A stretch of 16,776 bases of DNA, from contig JAPULM010000460.1 in assembly GCA_027294925.1 (NCBI GenBank), positions 1 through 16,776 on the forward strand, given 5' to 3'. Below, in pieces: positions 1 through 6,861 of the stretch. Numbering within the stretch: position 1 is the first letter of the stretch; each line of letters begins with the position of its first letter. The notes beneath the pieces were generated by a model. That model saw only the letters and a list, made by a program, of their open reading frames with translations, did no database searches and was not told where the DNA came from. The position numbers and the translations under genes are program-made. Origin of the DNA: a bacterium (GTDB lineage Bacteria; Tectomicrobia; Entotheonellia; Entotheonellales; Entotheonellaceae).

Positions 1-273
1 TGTGGTTTAGTGGCCCTAATCTCAGACAACCTGGCGGTTGAACGCTCATCAACACTTGGAGCTGACCCACGCCTTGAGGCGCGGGGCCCCGCTCTGCCGT
101 TACATGAGCACTGTTTGTTCAAACTCGGTATTCATCTTGGCGAACTTTGGTACTTGACCGAACTTGCTGAGTGGTTATCCGCCAACAACCGGTCGCGTTT
201 TTTGCTAACGGCGCCGCCCCTACGACTTCCCGCTGCTGTCGGCTCCCCAGCAACGCCGATAGCAACCGTGTAA
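1..273 (+). CDS. Cyclase family protein (PF04199-like), C-terminal part only
   Basis: The frame is open from base 1 and ends at TAA 271-273, so the 5' part lies outside the window. A GTG at 10 would give 87 aa, but I read it as internal because the frame continues upstream and the residues fit the inside of a domain. The translated end matches the C-terminus of the cyclase/kynurenine-formamidase family as I know it: an ISDNLAVE segment (family: GSDTxAVE), then HEHCLFKLGIHLGELWYL (family: H..LL...GV.LGE...L..LA), then APPLRLPAAVGSPATPIA (family: PL.l.GavGSP.NPvA). Members are metal-dependent hydrolases acting on formylkynurenine or other cyclic amides and esters. The metal-binding HxGTHxD motif would be in the missing part. 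The substrate cannot be told from this fragment. The family is fairly sure, the exact function is not. Confidence 0.8.
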   Translation, partial: CGLVALISDNLAVERSSTLGADPRLEARGPALPLHEHCLFKLGIHLGELWYLTELAEWLSANNRSRFLLTAPPLRLPAAVGSPATPIATV

Positions 274-302
274 ACTGGTTTCAGCCTAATGCGGGACTCC
301 GC

Positions 303-331
303 AAAAACCCCAACAGTTGGACGAGGTTTTT
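303..331 (-). terminator. A-tract/T-tract inverted repeat, possible bidirectional terminator
   Basis: AAAAACC (303-309) can pair with GGTTTTT (325-331), and the enclosed segment holds a second small palindrome, CCAA/TTGG. The site lies between the convergent ends of the cyclase gene (stop at 273) and the minus-strand 165-aa gene (last base 368). On either strand the 3' arm ends in a T run, as in an intrinsic terminator. The stem is AT-rich apart from two G-C pairs, so its strength is uncertain. Confidence 0.4.
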
Positions 332-367
332 CCGTAGCTCTGGGTTCTGAGGATTTTGGCTAGAGCG

Positions 368-865
368 CTAAGATACGGCACATGTTTTTTCGACCCGCGT
401 GGATACTTTCCCACCTTCTAAGGCATGCAGAACGGCTTTAACGGCTGGTCGAAAGGCAGCTTTCTTGGCAATTCGTTCAAGACGTTGTATGCTGCCCGTC
501 GTATCTTGTCCATCGTTCCAGCCGGAAATTGTATAGGCTAGCCATTCGCCAAATCGTGATGCCTCGACAAATTCTAAACCTGAACGGAGGCCCGCTACAT
601 AGCCAAGTATTTCAACCACATGACCAAAGCGTGGGTCTTGTATTGCTTTGCGATTGCCATCAACAAAGGCTTTCCAAGCCACGCAGGCGGCAAGGGCATC
701 AAGCCTCGAGATTTCAACCACGTTGCCTGGTTTTCGTTTGGACACGCCGACACCGATAACAATCTGTTCTTTCGGATAAGGACCAACGTCTTTATCGAGT
801 ACGCGAGTTCGTAAAAAGTCCCAAATGTTTGACAGTGATATTTGAACTTCCAAAGTGTCGGTCAT
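368..865 (-). CDS. Uncharacterised 165-aa protein, candidate c-di-GMP-regulated gene
   Basis: I do not recognise this family. The frame extends to 913, but I place the start at ATG 865-863 (MTDTLEVQ...), because GAAGGG lies 8 nt before it and no ribosome site precedes the upstream ATG. The product is soluble-looking, with no signal peptide or membrane segment. The first half looks alpha/beta (IVIGVGVSKRK). The middle is helix-forming (LDALAACVAWKAFVDGN), and the C-terminal third is basic with a repeated AxxPAVKAVLHAL-type helix. It is the first gene downstream of the c-di-GMP-I riboswitch on the same strand, about 140 nt after the riboswitch terminator, so expression is probably tuned by c-di-GMP. 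That could tie it to motility, attachment or surface behaviour, but this is inference from position only. The terminator-like repeat at 303-331 lies just past its end. Confidence 0.6.
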   Translation of the reverse strand: MTDTLEVQISLSNIWDFLRTRVLDKDVGPYPKEQIVIGVGVSKRKPGNVVEISRLDALAACVAWKAFVDGNRKAIQDPRFGHVVEILGYVAGLRSGLEFVEASRFGEWLAYTISGWNDGQDTTGSIQRLERIAKKAAFRPAVKAVLHALEGGKVSTRVEKTCAVS

Positions 866-1002
866 AAGGATGCCCTTCTTGTTCATGTAAATGTCTGGTT
901 TGCTCTGTCTCAATTACCGGTAACAAAGCTGATTGAAGAACTCAGACAGCTTTATCAATATGGTCAATAGTCCGGTCTCACCTTTACGTCTTGGTTGATG
1001 AC

Positions 1003-1025
1003 AAAGAAGGGCGTGGTGTTCGCCC
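1003..1025 (-). terminator. Terminator-like hairpin of the riboswitch expression platform
   Basis: On the minus strand GGGCG (1025-1021), a 7-nt loop and CGCCC (1013-1009) form an all-G/C stem, followed directly by TTCTTT (1008-1003). It begins right after the aptamer's last hairpin (GGTAGC/GCTACC), and its left arm abuts that hairpin. This is the usual place for a ligand-controlled terminator. Which ligand state allows read-through cannot be read off by eye. Confidence 0.5.
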
Positions 1026-1122
1026 GGTAGCCCTGCTACCTTATGACATATAGGGGTCACGTAGGCCAGTGGCTTTGCGTCCCATCCTTTCGAACGGTTT
1101 GCCTTTATCAGGTCACACAGTG
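1021..1122 (-). promoter_or_regulatory. Cyclic-di-GMP-I riboswitch (GEMM-I)
   Basis: Read on the minus strand, the conserved core of the GEMM-I aptamer is present in order. First comes AAAGGCAAACC (about 1107-1097). Next is a P1b hairpin with a GAAA tetraloop, CCGTTC-GAAA-GGATGG. Then GGGACGCAAAGCC (about 1083-1071) agrees base for base with my memory of the family core. GGCCTA opens P2, which closes at AAGG, and P3 is GGTAGC-AGG-GCTACC (1040-1026). The Vibrio Vc2 aptamer has the same series: GGGCAAACC, GAAA-capped hairpin, GGGACGCAAAGCC, GGCCUA, GGUAGC...UUACC. The fit is too long and ordered to be chance. These RNAs bind cyclic di-GMP and switch transcription or translation of the downstream gene, here the 165-aa ORF ending at 368. 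The outer boundaries are approximate because I could not settle the outermost pairing. Confidence 0.93.
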
Positions 1123-1129
1123 ATTTTTC

Positions 1130-1156
1130 TTATCGACAATTGCCGTACAATGTTTG
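1130..1156 (-). promoter_or_regulatory. Possible sigma28 (FliA)-like promoter for the riboswitch transcript
   Basis: On the minus strand GTCGATAA (1137-1130) matches the sigma28 -10 consensus GCCGATAA at 7 of 8 bases. Eleven bases upstream, the family spacing, CAAACATT (1156-1149) matches TAAAGTTT at 5 of 8. The predicted start near 1123 falls just before the c-di-GMP aptamer. I see no convincing sigma70 pair at this spot. The match is imperfect and unproven. Confidence 0.3.
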
Positions 1157-1280
1157 AGCAGAAAAATTAGCATGTTTAAAGAAAAGGGAATGGAGGGCGA
1201 GAAGTTGCCCGCGGCTAAGTCAGCTTGCCCTTGTTTAGTATTGAAATCAAATGGCTGATGATGTACGAAGTGAGACGGTA

Positions 1281-1286
1281 TATAAT
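1281..1286 (+). promoter_or_regulatory. Candidate -10 box upstream of selD
   Basis: A perfect TATAAT sits 174 nt upstream of the selD start. The bases about 17 nt before it (near 1258-1263) are a poor -35 box. The long leader between it and selD shows no RNA family I recognise. Treat it as a weak promoter candidate. Confidence 0.3.
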
Positions 1287-1459
1287 ACACCGAGTAAATT
1301 AGCTGTCTGAACCCATGGTGTTCGGTAAAACGTCATAACCTCCGGCATGGACAGACTTGTTACCTCTGGTGAGTTTGCGCCTGATGTCGTTTCACGTTTT
1401 TCATCTTCAAAGGTTGCAATCGTTGATCAGGTGCCTTCGAAAATCATAAGGAGACGAAG

Positions 1460-2506
1460 ATGCGCGTCAAAGAAAAAAAGTGGAGATTGTCACAGTTAGT
1501 TGCATCCGCTGGTTGAGCCTCGAAGATGAGTCCCACGGTGCTGGGACAGGCATTGGCAAATCTCCCACCGCAGACCGATCCACGTTTTTTGGTGGATTTC
1601 TCAACCGCTGATGATGCCGGGGTGTTCAAGCTTACAGATGACATTGCGCTGGTGCAAACGGTGGATTTTTTTACCCCGATTGTAGACGATCCTTACACCT
1701 ATGGCCGGATTGCAGCAGCCAATTCCCTCAGCGATGTCTATGCGATGGGGGGGCGCCCGCTTACCGCCCTGAATATTGCTTGCTATCCTGAGAAACTTGA
1801 CCCAGAGGGACTAGGGCTCATTCTACAAGGCGGCCAAGAGCGTGCCACTGCAGCCGGGGTGACAGTGGTTGGCGGCCATACGGTGATGGATGACGAATTA
1901 AAATATGGCATGGCAATTACCGGTGTTATTCATCCCGACGCCATTATCACCAATTCCAATGCACAGCCAGGTGATCACCTGGTGCTTACAAAAATGCTGG
2001 GTACGGGTATCCTCTCTACCGCTTTTAAAGGACGTAAGGGGTCCGTTGAATTACGAGAGCGAGTGGCGCAATGCATGTGGACGTTGAATGATGTCGCAGG
2101 CCAGTGCATGGTTAAATATGAGACGCATGCGGCGACTGATATCACCGGTTTCGGCCTACTCGGCCACGCTTGGGAGATGGCCAAGGGAAGTCAAGTTGAT
2201 CTCCGAATTAAAGCTTCTAGCATCCCCCTTTTTGGCGAGGCTTTGGATTTTGCCAAGCGTGGATACTTAACCAAAGGTGATGTGAGCAATCGCGATTATA
2301 CAGGCACTCAAGTTGTACTGGATTCCGCTATATCCCGAGAAATGGGTCGTGTGTTGTTTGACCCGCAAACATCTGGCGGTTTGTTGATCTCGCTACCGCC
2401 CACCCAGGCAGCTGAGTTAGTTGAAGAACTTCAACAAGCCGAGGTGACAGCCGCTGTGATTGGCGAGGTCGAGGCTGGCAACGGCTCAATTACCGTAATT
2501 CCATAA
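1460..2506 (+). CDS. selD: Selenide, water dikinase SelD, a selenoprotein with Sec19 at an in-frame TGA
   Basis: SelD makes selenophosphate from selenide and ATP, the selenium donor for Sec-tRNA. A conventional reading starts at ATG 1526 (326 aa) and lacks the catalytic N-terminus. The true start is ATG 1460, with AAGGAGA (1448-1454) 5 nt before it. From there the frame runs through TGA 1514-1516 and joins the long ORF without a shift, giving 348 residues. The N-terminal segment reads SAG-U-ASK-MSPTVL. It aligns with the E. coli motif GCGCKISPKVL, so Sec19 replaces catalytic Cys17 and Lys22 replaces Lys20. The second family Cys is Ser here. Downstream lie typical SelD blocks: TDDIALVQTVDFFTP, then AANSLSDVYAMGG, GGHTVMDDELKYG, ATDITGFGLLGHA and FDPQTSGGLL. 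A SECIS-like hairpin follows the TGA. The next gene on the strand is a cystathionine gamma-synthase. No selA, selB or tRNA-Sec is visible in the window. Confidence 0.95.
1514..1551 (+). promoter_or_regulatory. Sec codon (TGA 1514-1516) and bacterial SECIS-like hairpin
   Basis: Just 3' of the TGA, GCCT (1517-1520) can pair with AGGC (1548-1551). An upper perfect 6-bp stem, GTCCCA (1530-1535) with TGGGAC (1542-1547), closes a 6-nt loop CGGTGC (1536-1541). The 5' side has a 9-nt internal bulge between the two stems. The loop begins 19 nt after the TGA and has G among its first two bases. As I recall the bacterial SECIS consensus, both features fit. Such a hairpin recruits SelB with Sec-tRNA. Confidence 0.8.
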
Positions 2507-2526
2507 CCGTTTAGCCAATTAGTGGG

Positions 2527-2559
2527 GGCGGGAGGCGCGTATTGTGGCGTCTCCCTGCC
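2527..2559 (+). terminator. Strong G/C hairpin after selD
   Basis: GGCGGGAGGCGC (2527-2538) pairs with 2547-2559 through 12 pairs, with one G-T wobble and one bulged T (2556), and an 8-nt loop. It lies 21 nt past the selD stop codon. No T run follows, so it may be a Rho-assisted terminator or a 3'-end stabilising structure. It separates selD from the promoter candidate of the next gene. Confidence 0.45.
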
Positions 2560-2576
2560 GGCTGTCGGGAAATACC

Positions 2577-2605
2577 TTGACGCATGGCGTGCTGTTTGCT
2601 ACTGT
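2577..2605 (+). promoter_or_regulatory. Candidate sigma70 promoter for the cystathionine gamma-synthase
   Basis: TTGACG (2577-2582) is a 5/6 match to the -35 box. It is followed at a 17-nt spacing by TACTGT (2600-2605), a 3/6 match to the -10 box. The predicted leader is about 185 nt. It holds a short CACTT/AAGTG repeat and a TGTGG/CCACA repeat, but nothing I recognise as a SAM or other riboswitch. Confidence 0.35.
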
Positions 2606-2797
2606 AGTCGAGAGTGGATTGATTTGTCGCGTATTGCAACCACTTAAAAAAAAGTGCTAAAAAGCTGTGGCACGCCACAAGAAATTCCCTGTTTTCTAAG
2701 CACACCTTATCCTGCATACGCACACATCACCACGATAGCTCGATACTGCTCAAGCGCGCACTGTTCAAATTTGTCTCGTGGCCTGGAGGATTTCGTC

Positions 2798-4006
2798 GTG
2801 TCTGAAGCAACAACGCCGATCGGGGGTGTCAGTACCCAAGCCGTGCACAGTGGTGAGCATCGGCGATTTCATGGTGATGCAATTACGGTTCCGATTTACC
2901 AAACATCGACATACGTTTTTCGTAACACGCAAGAGCTGGTGGACTTTAAAGAAGGGCGTATCGAAAAAGGAGAGTACGGACGCTATGGTAATCCAACCAT
3001 CCGTGCAACTGAAAAAAAATTAGCTGAACTTGAACATGCCGAAGACGCCTTGTTGTATGCGTCAGGCATGTGCGCGATTACGTCATTATTGTTAACCGTT
3101 CTTCGCTCCGGTCAACACCTGATCATTACGTCTGATAGCTACCGCCGTACGCGACAGTTTTGTAGCGGCATTCTCAGACAGCTAGGCATCGAGACATCGG
3201 TGGTGTCGCCCAGCCAACCCGAAGCTATTGAAGCAGCCGTACAGCCTAATACGCGCCTACTATTTTCTGAGTCGCCCACCAACCCTTATCTATACGTGAA
3301 CGATCTCCAACAGATTGTCAGCATTGCCAAACAACACCGATTACGAACGGTTATCGATAGCACATTCGCGACCCCTTTTAATCAGAATCCGATCACCTAC
3401 GGCATTGACCTCGTTATGCATAGCGCCACTAAATACCTGGGCGGCCACAATGATTTACTAGCCGGAGTGGTGTTGGGTAATGCCAATATGATTGCTGCGT
3501 TACGTGAATCTCAAGGCGTTCTGGGAGGAATAACGGATCCTAACACCGCATATCTTCTGATTAGAGGCTTGAAGACCTTTGCCCTACGTATGGAAAGACA
3601 CAATACGAACGGGATGGCGCTTGCACGTTTTCTAGAATCTCACCCCAAAGTACGCCAGGTCTATTACCCCGGACTTCAAAGTCATCCGAGCCATTGTATC
3701 GCGCACCAACAAATGCGCGGATTTGGCGGCGTGGTGAGCTTTGAAATTGATGGTTCCCTGCAACAAACGAGTACCTTTATTGATGCATTGCGCATACCCT
3801 ATATCGCACCAAGTCTGGGTGGCGTTGAGAGTTTGGTGGAGCAGCCTGCTTTAATGTCGTATTATGAACTCGATCCGGATGATCGACGGCAACTTGGCAT
3901 CGGAGATGCGTTGGTCCGTTATTCTGCTGGTATCGAGGATACGGAAGATCTCCTTGCTGATCTCAATCAGGCCTTAGGTCATCTATCCTGTCCAGTGGGT
4001 GGTTGA
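2798..4006 (+). CDS. metB: Cystathionine gamma-synthase, PLP-dependent, plant-like
   Basis: The family joins an activated homoserine ester to cysteine, making cystathionine in methionine synthesis. The frame is open from 2654, but I place the start at GTG 2798 because GGAGG lies 8 nt before it and family homology begins just after. This gives 402 aa, close to the usual 380-420. Visible blocks are YGRYGNPT, then LLYASGMCAI, SDSYRRTR, FSESPTNPYL, DSTFATPFNQ, HSATKYLGGHNDLLAG with the PLP lysine at about residue 212, YYPGLQSHP, GFGGVVSFEIDG, and the C-terminal IAPSLGGVESLVEQPALMSYY. The GGHNDLLAG and C-terminal blocks resemble plant cystathionine gamma-synthase more than E. coli MetB, by memory comparison. 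It follows selD, a sulfur/selenium-themed pairing, but has its own promoter candidate and a hairpin between. Related lyases (MetC, methionine gamma-lyase) are the main alternatives. The stop is doubled (TGA TAA). Confidence 0.88.
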   Translation: MSEATTPIGGVSTQAVHSGEHRRFHGDAITVPIYQTSTYVFRNTQELVDFKEGRIEKGEYGRYGNPTIRATEKKLAELEHAEDALLYASGMCAITSLLLTVLRSGQHLIITSDSYRRTRQFCSGILRQLGIETSVVSPSQPEAIEAAVQPNTRLLFSESPTNPYLYVNDLQQIVSIAKQHRLRTVIDSTFATPFNQNPITYGIDLVMHSATKYLGGHNDLLAGVVLGNANMIAALRESQGVLGGITDPNTAYLLIRGLKTFALRMERHNTNGMALARFLESHPKVRQVYYPGLQSHPSHCIAHQQMRGFGGVVSFEIDGSLQQTSTFIDALRIPYIAPSLGGVESLVEQPALMSYYELDPDDRRQLGIGDALVRYSAGIEDTEDLLADLNQALGHLSCPVGG

Positions 4007-4059
4007 TAAATAGTAACATCATGCGCTGACCACGTCGTCGCAAGCAACCTGTCCTTTTT

Positions 4060-4089
4060 TTGGTACCGCGTAAACTGAAAGGATACAAT
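4060..4089 (+). promoter_or_regulatory. Sigma70-type promoter for the PC4-family gene
   Basis: TTGGTA (4060-4065) and TACAAT (4084-4089, 5/6 match) are separated by 18 nt. The predicted start is about 28 nt before the ATG at 4124. This supports the downstream PC4-like gene being, or having recently been, expressed. Confidence 0.5.
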
Positions 4090-4123
4090 CTTAAAAGCGG
4101 TAAACAAATGGAGGTTGTTGATT

Positions 4124-4401
4124 ATGGATGATGTTATTGCGCAATTTGAAAAAAATGCGACGGAAGTTGTCCGTGTATCTTTAACCGAATTTCGTGGCCA
4201 CAAGCTGATTGATCTGCGAGTGTACTATAGCGACGATGAAGGGCAGTTCAAGCCCACCAAAAAGGGGTATCTCTTTCGGTTAGTTTGTATACTGAACTCA
4301 AGAAGTCAATCCACTCTTTGGAAAAAACATTACTTGATCTGAATCTTATCACGGCTGAAGAATTGGCAGATGTCGAACTTGTAGAGATGGATGGCAAATA
4401 A
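4124..4401 (+). CDS. PC4/p15-family ssDNA-binding transcriptional coactivator, frame change at A5G4
   Basis: The start is ATG 4124 with GGAGG (4110-4114) 9 nt upstream. The first 48 residues (to base 4267) carry the PC4 pattern: a beta strand VVRVSLTEFRGHKLIDLRVYY, then GQFKPTKKG. In frame the reading then turns to unrelated residues (YLFRLV...). Re-reading one base (a -1 shift at GGGG, 4264-4267) continues the family as VSLSVSLYTELKKSI and ends at TAA 4399-4401. The joined protein is 92 aa with a helical acidic C-terminus. PC4 proteins bind single-stranded DNA as dimers and act in transcription or repair. The promoter and ribosome site look intact. The break is either a lost G in a homopolymer (a sequencing error or a real mutation) or a programmed -1 shift, since A AAG GGG is a slippery heptamer in the zero frame. 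Family call firm; cause of the break open. Confidence 0.75.
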
Positions 4402-4609
4402 CCTAGACGTCTCAAATCTGGCGTGTTTCAATTCTTGTCGAGTTGTTTGTCCCTTCTCGCCTTATTGCAATTTTTTCTCGAATTGACCGTGCCTGCTTAA
4501 AACCGTGAAGTGCTGATACAAAATCAACCTGTATTGATGAAGCATTTTGCTCACTGCCCCTCCTATACTAACCATGGCGTTGTAACAACATGTAAAGGAC
4601 ACATGCAGA

Positions 4610-5446
4610 ATGGACATCGCTGAAATTGTTTTTGTGGTGATGGCCACATTGGCTTTGCTGGCACTTGCTCGCTGGATTCTACAGTGGTTCCTTGGTAACA
4701 CGTTACAAGTATTACTGACTGATCATGACAATCCGGCTATGGGTTTGGCAGTAGCGGGCTACTTGTTTGGCGTTATTTGGACCGTTACCGTTTTAATGAG
4801 TGCTCCTGGCCGTGGCTTATGGCAGGATATCCTTGACATTCTATTATATGGCGTCTTAGGGATTCTCTTACTGACAGTTGTGTCGATTCTGACCTGTCGT
4901 TTATTTCTCGGCATGCATGTTCGTGACCAGCTTGAAGATCATAATGTCGCGGCCGCCATTGTCGTTGCCGGCGTTTATGTAGCAACCAGTTTGACCTACA
5001 GTGGGGCGCTTAAAAGTGAAGGCGGAGGATTGCTCCTGCTTCTATTTTTCGTCCTCGGTCAGCTTGCCTTGCTGGGCATGACCTATTTGTTTCGCTGGCT
5101 TACCAGTTACGATGATGTGCAAGAGATTGCTTCAGGGAACATAGCTGCAGGGCTTGCCTTGTCAGGTCTGTTAATAGCGATGGGCATTATCGTAGGCAAC
5201 GCAGCCTCCGGAAGTTTTACCAGTCAAGCCGATTCTATCGTGAGCTTTGTTCTGGGATTGCTGGTTTTTTTAATTTTCTACCCGGTTCGTCAAGTGGTTG
5301 TTCAGGGACTCATTTTAGGTGGTCGCTTGAGTTTTCGCGCCATTCTCCTTGACCAGGAAATCGCTCAGGATCGAAATACCGCGGCCGGTTTGTTGGAGGC
5401 CGTGTCATATATTTCGACGGCGCTCTTCATCGTCTTCGTTGTCTAA
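4610..5446 (+). CDS. DUF350 (YjfL-type) integral membrane protein, two tandem DUF350 units
   Basis: The 278-aa product is almost entirely hydrophobic, with about eight membrane segments. A short motif recurs four times: DNPAMGLAVAGYL (about residue 40), HNVAAAIVVAGVY (111), GNIAAGLALSGLL (175) and RNTAAGLLEAVSY (255). This is two DUF350 domains, each with two N-x-A-x-G-x-x-x-A/S-G helices. The biochemical function of DUF350 is unknown. In E. coli yjfL lies in an operon with the ATP-grasp gene yjfC. Here the next gene is the equivalent ATP-grasp protein, which supports a shared membrane-linked role. AAAGGA lies about 10 nt before the ATG. The 116-nt gap to the next gene holds a CGAGA/TCTCG inverted repeat (5465-5504), so transcription may be partly uncoupled there. 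Confidence 0.85.
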   Translation: MDIAEIVFVVMATLALLALARWILQWFLGNTLQVLLTDHDNPAMGLAVAGYLFGVIWTVTVLMSAPGRGLWQDILDILLYGVLGILLLTVVSILTCRLFLGMHVRDQLEDHNVAAAIVVAGVYVATSLTYSGALKSEGGGLLLLLFFVLGQLALLGMTYLFRWLTSYDDVQEIASGNIAAGLALSGLLIAMGIIVGNAASGSFTSQADSIVSFVLGLLVFLIFYPVRQVVVQGLILGGRLSFRAILLDQEIAQDRNTAAGLLEAVSYISTALFIVFVV

Positions 5447-5562
5447 GTACAGCACCGCTTAAAACGAGAGGACAAATTAAACGCATCTTAAATGTTGCGT
5501 CTCGAAAAAATTTGTAACTGCACTGTGCGGTACAAAGCACCTATTAGTTGGGAGAGCTGTCG

Positions 5563-6846
5563 GTGAATTTGGCTGTCAACGGCGGGCCGACATTGACGTC
5601 TGGATGGAACGATGAAAGCCTGTCTTATTTTGATTTTGCCCAAACCTTACACGAAAACGGCATCATTGCGGATCCTTGGATCGATGGGCAGCCCCGTTTT
5701 CGCTTACAAGGCGTCGTTTTGCCGGCTACCCAGGCGCGTTCCCTGCAGGTAGCTGCGGAGCGCATTGGTGCTATCTACCAGGAGTTGATTGCATTGGTCT
5801 GGCAGCATCCTGAATGGCTTGACACCTACTTTAATCTTACCCCTTATCAAAAGCTGATGTGGTTTGCCTCCCAAGGACGCTGGCATGGTATTGCCCGGGC
5901 AGACTTATTTTTCTGCCAGGATGGACGCATACAATGTTGTGAGATTAATAGCGATACCCCCAGCGGTGAGCCGGAAGCGGTTGTTTTAAATCGATTACTG
6001 CGTGCCTATCATCATCAGGTGCGCGATCCTAACCGATGGTTGCCTACTGCTTTTTGGCGTATGTTGCAGGCCTCCCACGGAGACAGACCATTGCACACCA
6101 TTGGCATCGTTTATCCCACTGAGTTGCCTGAAGATTTAGGCATGATTTCGATCTATCAACGCTGGTTGGAGTCGCGTGGCTGTCGTGTGGTTCTCGGCTC
6201 GCCGTACAATCTACATCCCTGTAAAAATGGTCTTGGCATGTTTGGTCAACGGCTTGACCTGATCATACGGCATTACAAAACCGACTGGTGGGGCGAACGC
6301 CAAGTGGTGTGGTACGATGCTGAACCCTATCCTGATTCTGAGCCACTTGCTGCCCAGTTACATTTAATCCTCAAGTCAGAATACAGCGGTAAGGTAACGG
6401 TGGTGAATCCATTTGGCACCGTAATTAGTCAGAACAAGCTGAGTTTGGCTTTTATGTGGGAAGAGCAACATCTTTTTTCACCACGGGCACAGGACTGGAT
6501 TCGTCGTTATATCCCCCCAACCTATCGCTTATCAACATTTGACCAAGATCAATTGGTTGATGAAGCGCATCAATGGGTAATGAAATCAGCCTATGGGTGT
6601 GAAGGCGAGGAGACTATCTGCGGACCATTTGTAAATGATACTGAATGGCGGGATTCCGTCTACAGCGCAATCCCAAAATTTTGGGTTTGCCAGCGCTTCT
6701 TTACTGTCAAGCCCGAAATGGATGGCTACCTACCAAACTATGGGGTGTTTTTAATTGGTGGCAAGAGCACGGGGTTTTTTACTCGCTTAGCCGCTAAGTC
6801 TACGGATGAAATGGCCGTTTCGGCTCCAACTTACATCGAAAAGTGA
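5563..6846 (+). CDS. Glutathionylspermidine synthase-like ATP-grasp ligase (YgiC/YjfC family)
   Basis: The family forms amide bonds using ATP. True GspS joins glutathione to spermidine, while the YgiC/YjfC branch lacks the amidase half and has no settled substrate. This 427-aa protein is that short form. The start is GTG 5563, with GGGAGAG (5550-5556) 6 nt before it. A TTG at 5548 is the alternative but would bury that site. Key blocks are GRWHGIARADLFFCQDG (about 105-121), CEINSDTPSGEPEAV (126-140) for metal and substrate binding, and KSAYGCEGEE (341-350), matching the KP.G.EG nucleotide loop of the ATP-grasp fold. A C-terminal GVFLIGGKSTGFFTRLA strand precedes a normal end. It sits between the DUF350 membrane protein and the lipoprotein, with only 15 nt to the latter. 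Action on an envelope peptide or polyamine is an inference. Confidence 0.85.
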   Translation: MNLAVNGGPTLTSGWNDESLSYFDFAQTLHENGIIADPWIDGQPRFRLQGVVLPATQARSLQVAAERIGAIYQELIALVWQHPEWLDTYFNLTPYQKLMWFASQGRWHGIARADLFFCQDGRIQCCEINSDTPSGEPEAVVLNRLLRAYHHQVRDPNRWLPTAFWRMLQASHGDRPLHTIGIVYPTELPEDLGMISIYQRWLESRGCRVVLGSPYNLHPCKNGLGMFGQRLDLIIRHYKTDWWGERQVVWYDAEPYPDSEPLAAQLHLILKSEYSGKVTVVNPFGTVISQNKLSLAFMWEEQHLFSPRAQDWIRRYIPPTYRLSTFDQDQLVDEAHQWVMKSAYGCEGEETICGPFVNDTEWRDSVYSAIPKFWVCQRFFTVKPEMDGYLPNYGVFLIGGKSTGFFTRLAAKSTDEMAVSAPTYIEK

Positions 6847-6861
6847 GCCTAAGAGGAAAGC

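Noticed and set aside
1108..1290. Minus-strand 60-aa ORF
   Set aside because: It has no ribosome site, its end overlaps the c-di-GMP aptamer, and the residues look random.
1526..2506. selD starting at ATG 1526 (326 aa)
   Set aside because: This start lacks a ribosome site and drops the catalytic residues. ATG 1460 with AAGGAGA and TGA read-through restores the family N-terminus.
2654..2797. N-terminal extension of the cystathionine gamma-synthase (ATG-less frame from 2654)
   Set aside because: Although a plant-type transit peptide came to mind, the 48 residues look like translated leader, and GTG 2798 has GGAGG at proper spacing.
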